A stretch of 64,000 nt of DNA from Coenobita brevimanus (Eukaryota; Arthropoda; Malacostraca; Decapoda; Coenobitidae): assembly GCA_032717465.1 (NCBI GenBank), contig CM064681.1:14342510-14406509 (forward strand), in the 5' to 3' direction. Below the pieces are notes generated by a model, which worked only from the letters and a program-made list of their open reading frames with translations, did not search any database and was not told the DNA's origin. Shown piece after piece: positions 47,716 to 58,999 of the stretch. The position numbers and the translations under genes are program-made. Each line of letters begins with the position of its first letter. Within the stretch, counting starts at the first letter, position 1.

Positions 47716-49940
47716 TGAAATGTGTGGCATACAACACAGTGACCCGAAAAGGAAGCAAGTAAGGAACAGCATAGTGTCCCCGAAAACGAGACGAGTGGCA
47801 TACAGCCCAGTGCCCCCGGGAATGTACTGACACCCACACCCGGACCCCACGGAGTAGCTGCAGCCGGACTACGGGATGCCGCGCAACAACGACATAAGTC
47901 AGCTCAGGCCGTGCACCACTATAACACCCAGCCATCGCACCGTCACCATAGCAGGAGGAGGACACTACCTTCAGGGAGTAGGATTGCCGGATCAGCTAGG
48001 GGTGCAGCTGCTCCTATAGCTCCAGACAGCGCCCCTCAGGAGACGGCCTACTGCAGCTCCCACCCTCACCAGACGGCCTATTGCCACTCCGAAGGTGCCT
48101 ATGCAGAGTCAGCCTATTGCCGCTCCTCCCTCCTGCAGAAGGAGACGGCCTACTGCCATTCCTCCCTCCTGCAGAAGGAGACGGCCTACCGCAGCTCCCT
48201 CCTTTGCCAGACGGCCAATTGCTGCTCCGAAGGTGCTGCCCCTGAGTCGGCCTATTGCTGCTCCTCCCTCCGGCAGAAGGAGACGGACTACTGGCGCTCC
48301 CGCCTTCATCAGACAGCCGACTGCTGATCCAAAGGCGTTGCCTAAGAGATGGCCTACTGCCGCTCCTCCCTCCTGTAGAAGGAGACGGCCTACTGCCGCT
48401 CCTCCCTCCTGCAGAAGAAGACGGCCTACTGCCGCTCCTCCCTCCTGCAGAAGGAGACAGCCTACTGCTGCTCCCACATTTGTCAGACGGCCAATTGCCG
48501 CTCCGAAGGTGCTCAGAGGCACACTGACTCCCCGACTCAGGCCACAGCCAATTGCCAGGCCTTGGCACCTAATAGTTGCGCCCCTGGGCAGCCACGGCCA
48601 ATTGCCGGGCCCCACGGCCAAAGGGAGGTGTTGATTGAGTCATCACCCCAGCAGGAGACAAGATCCCAGACCTCCAGTACCGGAGCGCCCCAGCCAGGCC
48701 TTACTGTCTCCCCTGGCCTCCGCTCCCTACGCCTGGCTCTGGAGAAGACCCACCTGATGGACCCTAGTTCAGGTTGGTGCTGCAGCCTCTCCCTGATGAC
48801 GCCCCTCGACTCTGGGGACCACAGTCCTCAGTCAATCCAGACCCTTCCCAGGATGCCCGGGCTTAATCTCCCCACTCCCATGAGGCGGCTTAAGACTTCC
48901 ACCTCCGGCCGAGACCTGAGCCAGAGATTTCTGGATCTGGTTGGCCCCAGTCCTGAGGGCCACACCCCTGAGCATAGCCCGGAGACTGCGGGCCCCTTCG
49001 CCGCCTGCAGCCCTGGACGCTAGAGGACGCCCCTGCGAGTCATCCTGTGCTCTCTCGGCACGCCCCTATCCCAGCCGAGTTGTCGCCCCCACGATATGAG
49101 TGACTCATGATAAGTGTGGTGTTGCCCCAGAACTAGTAACATTAATCTAGGTCAAGTGTGACATTGCCCAAACTAGTGTAACAAGGATACAGTGACTTGA
49201 TGTGTGTTGAATATCGGGGCAAGTGAAATCACGGGTGGATGAGTAAGGACGAGAGCAGAAACTAAGTTCTGGTGAATCAGACTCACGAGTGACGCCCTTG
49301 CAGAAAACTAGTAAGACTATTCCTCCCGAGAAATCCTCTGTAGCGAAATACTCCAGTATCTTCGGTTATAAGAAAACAGAGAGAAAGTGTTAATAATATT
49401 TCCCCACTTGTATTACCAGTAAATCCCCAATGTCATTCCCTCTCTCCCGTAGCTAGCGTGAATGTGAACAAGAAATAGAATAAGTTATCAAAACCCTTTG
49501 CTATCAGGAAATATTAAGTTCAAATGAATAATACTTACTCTCCCCCAATATTACTATAACTTTGTTTTGACCTGCCGCGAGTCACTCCCCTCCCCCTCTC
49601 CCCCCTGTGAGCCTCACTCCCCGCGCCCCACGCACGCATGTATTCCCTGTACACCTGTGCACTAGAATTAATTGTGTTGGCATCAGTATCAGTTAAGCCA
49701 GTATCCTGTGAGATACTAATATCCTAGTTAAGGTTTTATTTCTTTGCTATATATTGTGTTGTAATATCTGCTGTTTTTGTCCTGTGTCTGACTGTGGTAA
49801 TATACTTGTAAAGGTTATTGCTTGGAGTTTTTGTGTCCTGCCTCTCTTTATTGCACTAAGCCCCGGTCTCGAAAGAGGACCCCGCTACATGTTAGGTGTT
49901 CTAGGACCGAGAAGTCGAGCCTTTTACACCTAGCATTACA
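47716..49940 (+). repeat. Gypsy-1 3' LTR, 2225 bp
   Basis: Same sequence order as the 5' LTR. It is 198 bp shorter, mainly through a shorter minisatellite (about 48030-48515, mostly 36 bp units GGCCTACTGCCGCTCCTCCC) and a small deletion near 49060. Confidence 0.92.
48030..48515 (+). repeat. Minisatellite inside the 3' LTR
   Basis: At 48348-48480 four near-identical 36 bp units follow one another. Unit order and number differ from the 5' LTR, so the two arrays have changed independently or by unequal exchange. Confidence 0.9.
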
Positions 49941-50221
49941 CTTCCATTAAAAAAAAACATGCTGTATAAAAAAACAATACTATATAACCACACATTCATA
50001 GAGTCTTGAACCTGTGTACATGATCAGATCAAGACTGCAGGTATCGGCAAATATCATAGACTGCAAAGCAAGCAGTTGCTGGCTTCTGTCTCGCCTCGAG
50101 CAGTTGGGGGCTGAACACCAAACAGTACATCTGTACAGTTCTCTACTAATAATCCTCCATTGTTTATCTTCCAAGATCTTTGGTTTTAACCTAACAGGGT
50201 AACGAGAAGGGAGGTGGAACA
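49941..50221 (+). repeat. C4 A-tail remnant, then LTR2 5' LTR second part
   Basis: 49941-49945 is the right target flank of Gypsy-1 and 49946-49955 continues the LINE-C A-tail. From about 49965 the sequence matches the 3' LTR of LTR2 (61340-61607): AGAGTCTTGAACCTGTGTAC, CAAGACTGCAGGTATC, CAACAGGGTAACGAGAAGG. It ends GGAACA at 50221. Confidence 0.88.
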
Positions 50222-50224
50222 AAT

Positions 50225-50241
50225 TGGTGGCAGCTGTGAGT
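50225..50241 (+). other. LTR2 primer binding site, leucine-tRNA type
   Basis: TGGTGGCAGCTGTGAGT begins three bases after the LTR and fits the complement of a leucine tRNA 3' end with about two mismatches. Confidence 0.7.
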
Positions 50242-51660
50242 CGGATCTCTTTTTCATCGCCTCCATACAGTGATTCCTCAGTGACACAGACAAACTGTTT
50301 GTGCAGGGTTTTCTGATCTTATTCGGTCAACACACCTACTGCATGCCTCAGTGTTCACCTACCCTCTGTTTGTGTTGCCTACTATACTTCACCGAAGTTT
50401 AAACTGGCACCGGTCTTCACCTCCAAGCAGTCAGTAAGCCAGTTACAGTTCTCATACCCTTCCTGTTTTGGACAATTAATAATTCAACACCCCATCACAC
50501 TGCACCAAAACCCAACTTCCTCCCTCTCAACCCCACCTTTAACTTTCCTGACCAAGCAAAATAGCTCGGCAACCAGCCCCTCTTCACTATCTAGCCGGGC
50601 ATAGCAACCCCCACCACCTCAACTCCTCTCCCTGGGTGTGTGGCGAGCCTATCAGTGATCACTACGTCATCGTCACTTTTCAAATCAGCATCTTGGTGGT
50701 GATCATCAGACGCTCCAGGTCGCATCTCATTGGTTGACTTCCCCTTGTGACGTCATTCTCCCTCACCGCCTCGCCTACCCTGCCTCGGACTGACATCTCT
50801 TATTCAAGTATCTTCTCAAGTTTTCTCCAGCCAGTCTGATTTCGTTTCATTCTGCATCGCTCCGGTACTCTGTATATGTAAATATATAGTTTATTTTCAT
50901 CTGCCCATATCTTAACTTTCTATAGAGATTATTCTACGGATTTTCTCCACAGAGTGTGCCTCATGTTATCATTCATCTGCCTTTCTTCACTATCTTGCAT
51001 CACCTACGTTTGCATTACTCCTCACCTTGTACTCATTTTCTTTACCTCTCATTTTCTTTCATATTCGCTCTTATTGTACATATTCACCTTCATCATCACA
51101 GTAAATATTTCACATTCCTTCGCCCCCTTATTGCATATTAAACATTTTCATTCTCATAATTATTTATTAGTTTTCTTACTTCGCTACATGAAATACTTCC
51201 CAAGAACTGATCTCTCTCCCGTTTACCAACGACTAGAGACTGAAAGTGAAGAGGTAGATCCCGCTGATGTAGTTACCTTGACCTGTCTTCGTAGTGGATC
51301 ATATCCCAAACCTTCTTCGTCTACTGTACTCGTACATCACCTACCACTGAACTCCCGCACGGTACTACCACTACTACTATTCTAGAAACCCAGATAATAT
51401 TCTTCCACATAAAATATATCCAGATACACCATCCTATCTAATTGACTCTCTAGAAATTCCCTCTACTCTATCCCTTCTCCTACCACTTACCCTGATTTTT
51501 TTTACTACAACTTACATACCACTTACTAACTTGAACACAAATACAGTAACTATCATTGCTTTCTCTACCTCTCAACCTTGTACTTCAGTTACTTCCTCTC
51601 TTTCCCAACCTCACACTACTCCAATGATGACGAATCAGGCCCCCCCCTCCACAGTCCATA
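50242..51660 (+). other. LTR2 leader and early gag region
   Basis: Long C/T-rich leader. A frame at 50954-51385 contains YFPRTDLSPVYQRLETESEE and LTCLRSGSYPKPSS; its last part could be the beginning of gag, but no domain is certain. Confidence 0.45.
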
Positions 51661-51663
51661 TAT

Positions 51664-52700
51664 TTGGACGATGCTAACCGCCCAAAATTCACTGGGGAGG
51701 ATAGCTCTGTCTCTGTCTACGACTTCCTCAGAGAGGTCGAAACAGACATTCACAATCGACAAATCACAACTGAACTCTTGAGTCTCTTATCTTATGGGTC
51801 GGTTACACCATGGCAGATCACAAATAGCAGCCACAGTTCGTACGGGGCATTTTGAGGATTGTCAAACATTCGATGCATCCCGCCAGCAATTAATTCAGCT
51901 GTGTTGTAAAGATTCCAATGCCGTGTATCTCATTGGTTTAACTAATCTCCCCAAACAAATTGAGGCGAATACGAAAATACCAATACAACACGCAACTCTG
52001 TTTGAGGCAGCTGCTGCACTGAAAGCTACAAGTTCTGAGATGCTCCAGTTGTTGTGAGACACTCAGTGGGTAACTGAAGTTAATGGGCAGCTTATGCTTA
52101 CACTAGACAGTTTTGGAGATTTGCTGGGTTACCTTAGATTTATGAATTGGTTAGACGACTGACAGCAGGAGATAGCCCTACAGATTGGTTTGAATCCAGG
52201 AGACAAAATTGTTAACATTTCAAAGGCAATACAAGAAACATCACTCATCAGGACAGTACTCGCTCCTCAGCCTCTCACTCCGAGGACGCCACTGCGAAAC
52301 TATGCCACACTTCCGCCACTTCATTGGATTACTCACGTTCGCGGACGACTACGGGAGGGAAACCTAGCACTCATTTTCAGTAACAGTACCGATCACCAGT
52401 CAGCGGTCGTGACCAGTCCAAATTGCGACGGGGCAAACAATCCTCAGTTGTGTGCTGGCACTTCGGTCACACTGGTCATCGAGAATCCAGTTGTTACCAC
52501 AAACAAGGACGACATTGCTCACAGGGGCGACAGCGTACACCTTTGCGATCCCGTTGTCCTACACGCAAATATCACAAGAACAGTACAACTCACTCTTCTG
52601 AGGAGTGTCGTTACCTTAAGAGCCGCCAGTCAGGGGAAGAGGAGTGCCCGTATCGGAAGAATGTAACAAAACAACCACTGTTACACCCATGCCAAAAGAA
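51664..52700 (+). pseudogene. LTR2 gag with zinc-knuckle remnant
   Basis: RPKFTGEDSSVSVYDFLREV (51676) is a gag-like entry to the capsid region; after a frameshift near 51800 it continues TFDASRQQLIQLCCKDSNAV (51863) and FEAAAALKATSS, stopping at 52057. Further on, VCWHFGHTGHRESSC (52450-52494) is a CCHC zinc knuckle with the second Cys replaced by Phe. Basic sequence follows. Several stops; non-functional. Confidence 0.72.
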
Positions 52701-52828
52701 TGTAACGTAACAACGAAAGATACGCCATACCAGAAAAATGTAATGTAACAACAGAAGATAAACTCCCCATTCGCCAAGTGGGGCCTATAACTTCTTTAGG
52801 CTTAGTTATTCTAGGATGGAGCTAAGGG

Positions 52829-53065
52829 GTGCAAACCTCGCTTTTCATGGACACAGGATCGATGGTAAATTTGATCTCTGATACCTCTTTAAACAACATT
52901 AGGGGAACAAGTAAAAAGGTCGGGATCCTCGAACCACCCAACATTCGCCTATGTGGAGTGGATGGCTCAGGGTTTAAGGTCAAGGGAAGAGTCACTTTAG
53001 AGGCACAACTTGATAAAGCCTTAACACCTTTTACTGCAGAATTTCATGTAACAAACGATCTTTGA
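52829..53065 (+). pseudogene. LTR2 aspartic protease
   Basis: SLFMDTGSMVNLISDTSL (52838) has the DTGS catalytic motif, followed by VGILEPPNIRLCGVDG and FTAEFHVTNDL. It ends in a stop at 53063-53065 in the middle of the domain. Confidence 0.75.
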
Positions 53066-53645
53066 TATCCAGCAGATACTCTTATTGGCTTACGGACAAT
53101 GGCTCAACAATCAGTTGCCCTATTACCTGCTTGTGTTAGTATAGGCATTAAAGGGTTCCCAGTATCTAGCATGGGATACGCACGTCCTGTACTCTTCCAA
53201 ATAAACGCCGGTCATTCAGTCTCACATGACCCCACCACTACCCGAGAGTAAAGATGTAATTCCCACTTTACTTGAGTGTAAAGAGGTAAATCCACCACTA
53301 CATGAGAGTGAAGAAGTAAATTTCCTAAAATCTAATGATACACCCTCCCAGCATTCAACAGTGGATCATGACAACTCCTTAACAGTGGCACAATAGCCGA
53401 CTCAGTCACGTCTCATTTACCTACCTCACATAGTTTCAACGATGGTCTACATTGCGCAGAGACGAGGCGAGCGGTAACAAATCAGTGCACAATTTTGTTA
53501 CCGCATGAGTTTACCAAAGTCTCTGTTCGTGTTGTGGGTGCGAAAGCAGGAGTGGATGTACTAACACTACCTCAGACGTGTTGTGTGAATGGCGTAACTT
53601 ATAAGCCGGCATTGTGTACTGTGTTGGAGGATAGCTTGTGTTACC
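53066..53645 (+). other. LTR2 inter-domain region, decayed
   Basis: Continues the LTR2 internal region after the protease. Includes two near-repeats around CCACTACATGAGAGTGAAG (53222-53310). A frame from 53495 reads VSVRVVGAKAGVDVLTLP before B3 interrupts. No domain named. Confidence 0.5.
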
Positions 53646-53784
53646 TCTATCTATCTATCTATTGCCAGATGCCTCAATCCCGTTTGTGGTGGCCACAAAC
53701 AAATCGCCTCCACGTCGTCCTGTCCCCCGCCATTTCACTGCCCTGCTCCCAACTCACCCACCCCTCTCTCATATACCTCTCCAC

Positions 53785-55677
53785 TCATTTCCTCCATCTC
53801 ATCCTCGGCCTCCCCCTCCCTCTTCCCCCCTCCACCTCACTCACATACACTCTCTTCGTCAGTCTTTCACCCTCCATCCTCTCCACATGCCCAAACCACC
53901 TCAGTGTGTTCCTCATAACACTTCCTATCACATCCACATCCACACCACAACGCTCCTTTATATCCTCATTCGTTAGCCTGTCTCTCCATGTGACTCCACA
54001 GGCTCCTCTTAAATAACTCATTTCCACTGCTCTCACTCTTGACTTGTGTCCTTCCAACAATGTCCAAGCTTCACTTCTATACGTTAGAGTTGGTATCACA
54101 ATACTGTCATGTAGTAACTTTCTCACTTCCATGCTAACTTCCCTAGTTCTTATCACTGCTTTCAAAGAACCACCAACCTTTCTTCCCTGCTGCACCCTTT
54201 CAAGCGCTTCACCCTCCAAACCTCCATCCTTACTCATCACACTACCCAAGTACTGAAACATACTCAGATTTTCCAATTCCTCACCATCCAACCTCGCTGT
54301 ACATTCACTGACTTCACCTCTCTCAAAGACTATCACTTTACTCTTCCCTACATTCACCTTTAGATTCTGTTTCTTGCACACTCTCCCAAACTCATCCACC
54401 AAGCCTTGCAGCTCCCATTCGTCTTCACTCAACAACACAGTATCATCTGCAAACAACAGTACAGGGAGTTTCCAAACACTATCTTCTCTCACAAGGGCCA
54501 CTCCAACATCCACTACCCTACCTTGTACCTCTTTTATTACCCCATCCATGAACAGATTGAACAACCATGGAGACATGACACATCCCTGTTTCAACCCAAC
54601 CTCCAAAGAGAAAAATTCACTTAGTTCACCATCCACATGCACTGCAGCCTTAGCACCATCATACATACTCTTCACAGCATTCAACAACTTCCCATCTACT
54701 CCATATATTCTTAATACTTTCCACAATCCTTGTCTATCCACTCTGTCATATGCTTTCTCCAGATCCATGAAAGCTGCATACATCTTCCTTCCCTTCTCTA
54801 GAAATTTTTCCACTAAAGATCTAAGAATGAATATCTGATCTACACAACCTCTTCCCTTCCTAAAGCCTCCCTGTTCTTCTCCAACTAATTCCTCTGTTCT
54901 TTCTCTAACTCTATCAATAAGTATCCTAATATACACTTTTCCTATTATACTAAGAAGACAAATGCCCCTACGATTACCACACACTTCTTTTTCCCCTTTT
55001 CCTTTGTACAAGGGAATAATTATACCTGACTTCCAATCCTCCGGGACTCTACCTTCCTCCCAGGCCAATCTGCACATCTTCCACATCCATTCTACTACTA
55101 TCTCTCCCCCATGCTTCAGCATACCACACACTCCATCAATTCCTGGGGCTTTCCCCAATTTAACTTTCTTCATTGCTTCCACAACTTCTATCCTACTGAT
55201 TACTTCCTGTCTTCTCACCTCCCTCCTTCTCCCAGCCATTCCCCAGCCACTTATACTCGCATTACTTCCATCCTCTATGTTCAACAATTCCTTAAAGTGT
55301 TCTCTCCATCTGCTCACTTTTTCTCCCTTCTCCACTAGTAATCTACCATTTTTATCTTTCACTCCCCTGCTAACCTCACTTCCACCCTGTCTTATTCTTT
55401 TCACCTCTTTCCAGAACATCTTCTTACAGTCCCTCCACTTTACACTCAAATTTCTTCCAAATTCCTCATCCACTCTCTTCTTACTCTCTCTTACTAACCT
55501 TTTCACCTCTCTCTTTCTTTCTACATATAAGTCTCTCTTCCGCCTCTCAACTTCTTCCACGCCCCTATTTCTCATCCATTCATTGTATGCTTTCTTCTTT
55601 TGTGCCCCAGCCTTCAATCCACCACGCTGTTCCTTGCACCCCCCTCCGTCTTCTCTTCCTACCGCACACCACATCAC
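53785..55677 (-). CDS. B3 reverse transcriptase, 630 codons
   Basis: Longest open frame in the window. Motifs: LGKAPGIDGVCGMLKHGG, IIIPLYKGKGEKEVCGN, EEQGGFRKGRGCVDQIF, AFMDLEKAYDRVDRQGLWK (A), VGLKQGCVMSPWLFNLFMDG (B), LLFADDTVLLSEDE (C, catalytic Asps), LKVNVGKSKVIVF (D), FQYLGSVMSKDGG and NTLRWFGHVERMEGERL. The first ~25 residues (from the Met at 55677) are out of the original frame because of a shift near 55600. The last ~20 residues are lost by a frameshift at about 53790. Confidence 0.88.
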   Translation of the reverse strand: MMWCAVGREDGGGCKEQRGGLKAGAQKKKAYNEWMRNRGVEEVERRKRDLYVERKREVKRLVRESKKRVDEEFGRNLSVKWRDCKKMFWKEVKRIRQGGSEVSRGVKDKNGRLLVEKGEKVSRWREHFKELLNIEDGSNASISGWGMAGRRREVRRQEVISRIEVVEAMKKVKLGKAPGIDGVCGMLKHGGEIVVEWMWKMCRLAWEEGRVPEDWKSGIIIPLYKGKGEKEVCGNRRGICLLSIIGKVYIRILIDRVRERTEELVGEEQGGFRKGRGCVDQIFILRSLVEKFLEKGRKMYAAFMDLEKAYDRVDRQGLWKVLRIYGVDGKLLNAVKSMYDGAKAAVHVDGELSEFFSLEVGLKQGCVMSPWLFNLFMDGVIKEVQGRVVDVGVALVREDSVWKLPVLLFADDTVLLSEDEWELQGLVDEFGRVCKKQNLKVNVGKSKVIVFERGEVSECTARLDGEELENLSMFQYLGSVMSKDGGLEGEALERVQQGRKVGGSLKAVIRTREVSMEVRKLLHDSIVIPTLTYRSEAWTLLEGHKSRVRAVEMSYLRGACGVTWRDRLTNEDIKERCGVDVDVIGSVMRNTLRWFGHVERMEGERLTKRVYVSEVEGGRGRGRPRMRWRK

Positions 55678-56653
55678 ATGCTACACTTATTTCTTCTGTG
55701 AATATCTTGCACACACCTTCCACGTCCTCCATCTGCTCCAATTCATATTTGCCCAATCGTTCCTCCACTTCTCTCTTATACTCTGCCTTTTGTTCATCCT
55801 CTTGTAACTTTTCCACTCTCCTTGCAACTACTCCTTCCTCTCGTCTTTCTCTTCTATTACCCCATCTTACTTGTATCCTAATTCTGGCCACCCCCAAGTA
55901 GTGGCCAGAAAGTTCACTCCCCCAACCTCTATAAGCTCTTGCATTCATTACACATCTTCGCATCCTTTCATCCACACACACGTAATCATTGCCTTCCTTT
56001 CATTCAGTTCACCACCCACCCTTCTCATCACTCTCCATGTATACCTGTTGATCATTTTATGCCTGAAGAGGGTATTGGCTATCACCAACCCCCTCCCAGC
56101 AGAAATGTCCACTAACGCACTGTCATTCTCATCTATCGCAGCAGGCACACCCCACTCACCAACTATTCCATCGACCTTCACATTCCCTACTTTACCATTC
56201 ATATTACCGATCAAAAACACTTTCTCATTCCTTCCATACTTTTCCATGCACACTTCCACATTTGTCCAGAACTCTTCTCTCACTCTGCCAGCACGATCTT
56301 GGGTTGGCGCATACACACACACAATCGCCCACATTTGTATTCCAACTTTCAACTTTACCCACACAATCCTTGACTCAACTGATCCATACTCTCTTATGCT
56401 CTTCTTCCATCTTTTACTCACAACTATACATACTCTTTCTTTTGCCCTCTCATTCTCACCTACTCCTGCACATATACCCCATCCATACTCCCCTTCTCTC
56501 ACACTTTCTCCTCTTCGTTTCAGTCATTCCACATACATCCACTTTTGCACTCTCAAGCACCTGGACAATCTCTCTCTCTTTCACCTCATCATCCGCTCCT
56601 CTTACATTCCACGTAGCCATTACCAAGTCCTTTGTCCAGTCCTGGGTCGTCAT
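55600..56653 (-). pseudogene. B3 endonuclease part
   Basis: ATWNVRGADDEVKEREIVQ (56620), SKRWKKSIREYGSVESRIVW (56420), VCVYAPTQDRAGRVREEF (56320), VFLIGNMNGKVGN (56225; Asn for the usual Asp), GLVIANTLFRHKM (56100) and GWGSELSGHYLGVARI (55920; Gly replaces the Asp of the SDH motif). Frameshifts occur near 56480 and 55970. Two active-site positions are changed, so it is dead as an endonuclease. Confidence 0.8.
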
Positions 56654-56870
56654 CGTTTGATCAGTCCTTGTCCGAGGCTTCTTGTTTGTTTTTTTTAGTT
56701 AGTTGTTTTCCGCGGAGAGGCACTAACCCTGTACCTGTTAAATGTCACTAATGCTCCACTGAATCTAAAAAGTGTTATAAAGATTGGGGTCTTCCTGGTT
56801 TACCCATGGGCCTAAAGGTGTGCCAGGATATACCATTCTCCATACCTGACAAAAAAGATGATGATGATGA

Positions 56871-58540
56871 GCCATCTGGAGCTTAGCCTATGCCATCAAC
56901 TCTAAGGAATCTACTACGACTCTTTCACCTGACCTGCTCTCAAGAGTATCTTCTGGCGATTTCCCACAGCATAAATATCAAATAGTCAATCTATTGCAGT
57001 CTTATCGAGATGTAGTAGCCTTATACGGAGAACCTATGGAAATGCCAAACTTGGTTCAGCACCACATAGGCGTACTGTAGTGCCAGGTACTCAGCCAATT
57101 TACATCCCAGTGTAGCGACTGCCTCACAGCTTGAAGAAAGAGTCGGAAGAGATAGTACAAAACATGTTGGGTCAGGACATTATAGAGCCCTTTGTCAGTC
57201 CATGGAATAGCCCACTTTTCCTAGTTCCAAAGAAGGGCGGCCATTTTAGACCAGTAGTGGATTATCGTAAGATAAACTCTGTCACTGTACGCTATCGTTT
57301 TCCATTGCCAGTCTTAACCGATTTGTTAGAGTCACTAGGTGAGAACAACATAGTCTTTACATCCCTAGACTTACTCAGTGACTACTGGCAGGTAGAAATG
57401 GAAGAGTTATCTCGCCCTGTAACAGCCTTAGCACACATTCTGGACATTCTCAGTTTAAGAGGCTTCCTCTTTGATTAAGGAGTGCCCATTCCGTATTCAT
57501 GAGACTCAACCATTCAGTCTTCAGTGGCATGATTGGCCACTCTCCTTTTGCTTACTTAGATGACATCATTGTGGTGAGCAAATCCATCCCTGAACATTTT
57601 GCTAAGCTTCAACAAGTACTTGAACGCCTTCAGATGGCTGGTTTGAAGATTAACATCAGTACTTCCTAAGAAAGAAAATTAAATTCCTAGGACATGTAGT
57701 TGATGCTAAAGGTATTCATACCACTGAAGATAAGATCAAGGCGGTCATCAGCTTCCCAGAACCTATCAGTACAGACGATGTAATGAGTTTTCTGGGGTTG
57801 AGCTGTTACTACCGACGATTTATCAAGGGATATGCACAGATCGCAGCTCCTCTGACTCAGTTACTAAAGAAAAATGCGCCTTTCGTGTGGTCTGAAGATC
57901 AGTCACAAGCTTTCGAAGCACTGAAATTTGCCCTTGTAAATGCCCAGTTTTAGCATTCCCTGATTATACAAAACCCTTTCTTCTGTGCACGGATGGGTCA
58001 GGCGCAGGACTTGGTGCGGTTTTGATGCAACTAAATCGAGCATCAAGGAAGCGTGTAATAGTGCATGCTAGTTGCTCCCTCAACCCCGCTGAACGTAATT
58101 ATAGTGTTACTGATTTGGAAGCCCTGGCAGTTGTCTGGTCCTCAAACATTTCAGAGATATAGTATATGGTTACCCAGTGCATATCCAGATAGATCATCTC
58201 CCTCTGTGTGATCTGGTCAAAGGATGGAATCTTACAGGTAGGCTAGCCAGATGGTCAGTCACCATCCAGGACTTCAAACCAACTTTCCAGTACGTGCCAG
58301 GGAAATCAAATGTAGTCGCAGATGCACTTTCATGCCATGTAGCGGCGGCAGTCACATCATTCCAGCCAAACAAAACTGATAACACCATTTTAACACCAGA
58401 GGTTGCTCAAGATAGTCAGTGCAAGGACCCTGTATGGTCCAAGATAATTTATTTCCTTGAACCGGGAGATAATTCGACCTTACCTACTCTGCCAGTGCCA
58501 GTTGATGAGTTCATGCTAAGAGCTGGTATCTTGTACAGGA
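56871..58540 (+). pseudogene. LTR2 reverse transcriptase and RNase H
   Basis: RT: SLKKESEEIVQNMLGQDIIE (57128), PWNSPLFLVPKKGGHFRPVV (57200), DYRKINSVTVRYRFPLPVL, FTSLDLLSDYWQVEM (57355; first catalytic Asp), FAYLDDIIVVSKSIPEHF in another frame (57555, YLDD), IKFLGHVVDAKGIH (57680), MSFLGLSCYYRRFIKGYAQI (57782). RNase H: LCTDGSGAGLGAVLMQ (57982), SCSLNPAERNYSVTDLEALA (58070), IDHLPLCDL, FKPTFQYVPGKSNVVADAL (58275). Several frameshifts. After FMLRAGILYRK (about 58540) the zinc and core domains of integrase are not found. Confidence 0.83.
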
Positions 58541-58606
58541 AAATATGTGCTCTGGCTTTTCTATTCGTTCAGTGCCTGCTAATGGTCTCTATATGGCACC
58601 GGACTA

Positions 58607-58999
58607 TTGTACTGTACAGTTAAATCTGAGTCTGTTATCATCTATGCCACTCGTTGCCACCAGGCAGTACGCAGTCACACATATGACATCTTTCAACCCA
58701 TCAACATGACTTCCACCCTACCTTTTGATAATCTGTCCATCGCCTCTGCCAACTTGTGTATGTTATCATTCCTAAATGAAAGTGATTTCGTTATGGATCA
58801 GTTTTCTTTGGCCTTAAGCCGTTCATGGGTGCATCCGGTATTTGTGTTTCTCCCAGTGGCTATCTCTTTCATAGGATTCATTCTCGCCATTTGTGTGGTG
58901 CACTGTTGTGTCAGGAAGATGGAACACAGACTACACGAGATCAGAATCGCAACAGGAATAGTGCGGCCTCCACAGGATATTGAAGTTGGCCGCACTTAG
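58607..58999 (+). pseudogene. Membrane-protein remnant, env-like C-terminus of LTR2
   Basis: 131-codon frame. A hydrophobic segment (VFVFLPVAISFIGFILA, about 58838-58888) continues to a Cys-rich stretch and a basic tail (CCVRKMEHRLHEIRI). One membrane anchor followed by a short cytoplasmic tail, located between pol and the 3' LTR, is where envelope-like genes lie in some gypsy elements. The ectodomain, fusion peptide and start are missing. Env identity is inference from position and topology only. It is an old, truncated copy. Confidence 0.5.

Larger units (their letters stand above)
40040..49940 (+). mobile_element. Gypsy-1: complete gypsy-type LTR retrotransposon with giant LTRs
   Basis: Two LTRs (40040-42462 and 47716-49940) flank gag, protease, RT, RNase H and integrase in gypsy order. 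5 bp flanks CTTGC and CTTCC fit a target duplication with one change. The 300 bp at the LTR 3' ends look identical, which suggests recent insertion, but the internal coding region already has several stops and frameshifts. Confidence 0.92.
53646..56870 (-). mobile_element. RTE-B copy B3, near full length
   Basis: Minus strand. 5' region to about 56870 (GGTTAGTGCCTCTCCGCGG shared with B1), endonuclease in three frames (56653-55580), RT in one long frame (55677-53785), 3' end GCATCTGGCAATAG and (GATA)n tail (CTAT run at 53646-53664). It is inserted in LTR2. No clear target duplication found. Confidence 0.9.

Noticed and set aside
47038..47830. Pro/Thr/His-rich overlapping frames before the 3' LTR
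   Set aside because: Low-complexity C-rich DNA, two overlapping frames equally open, no domain.
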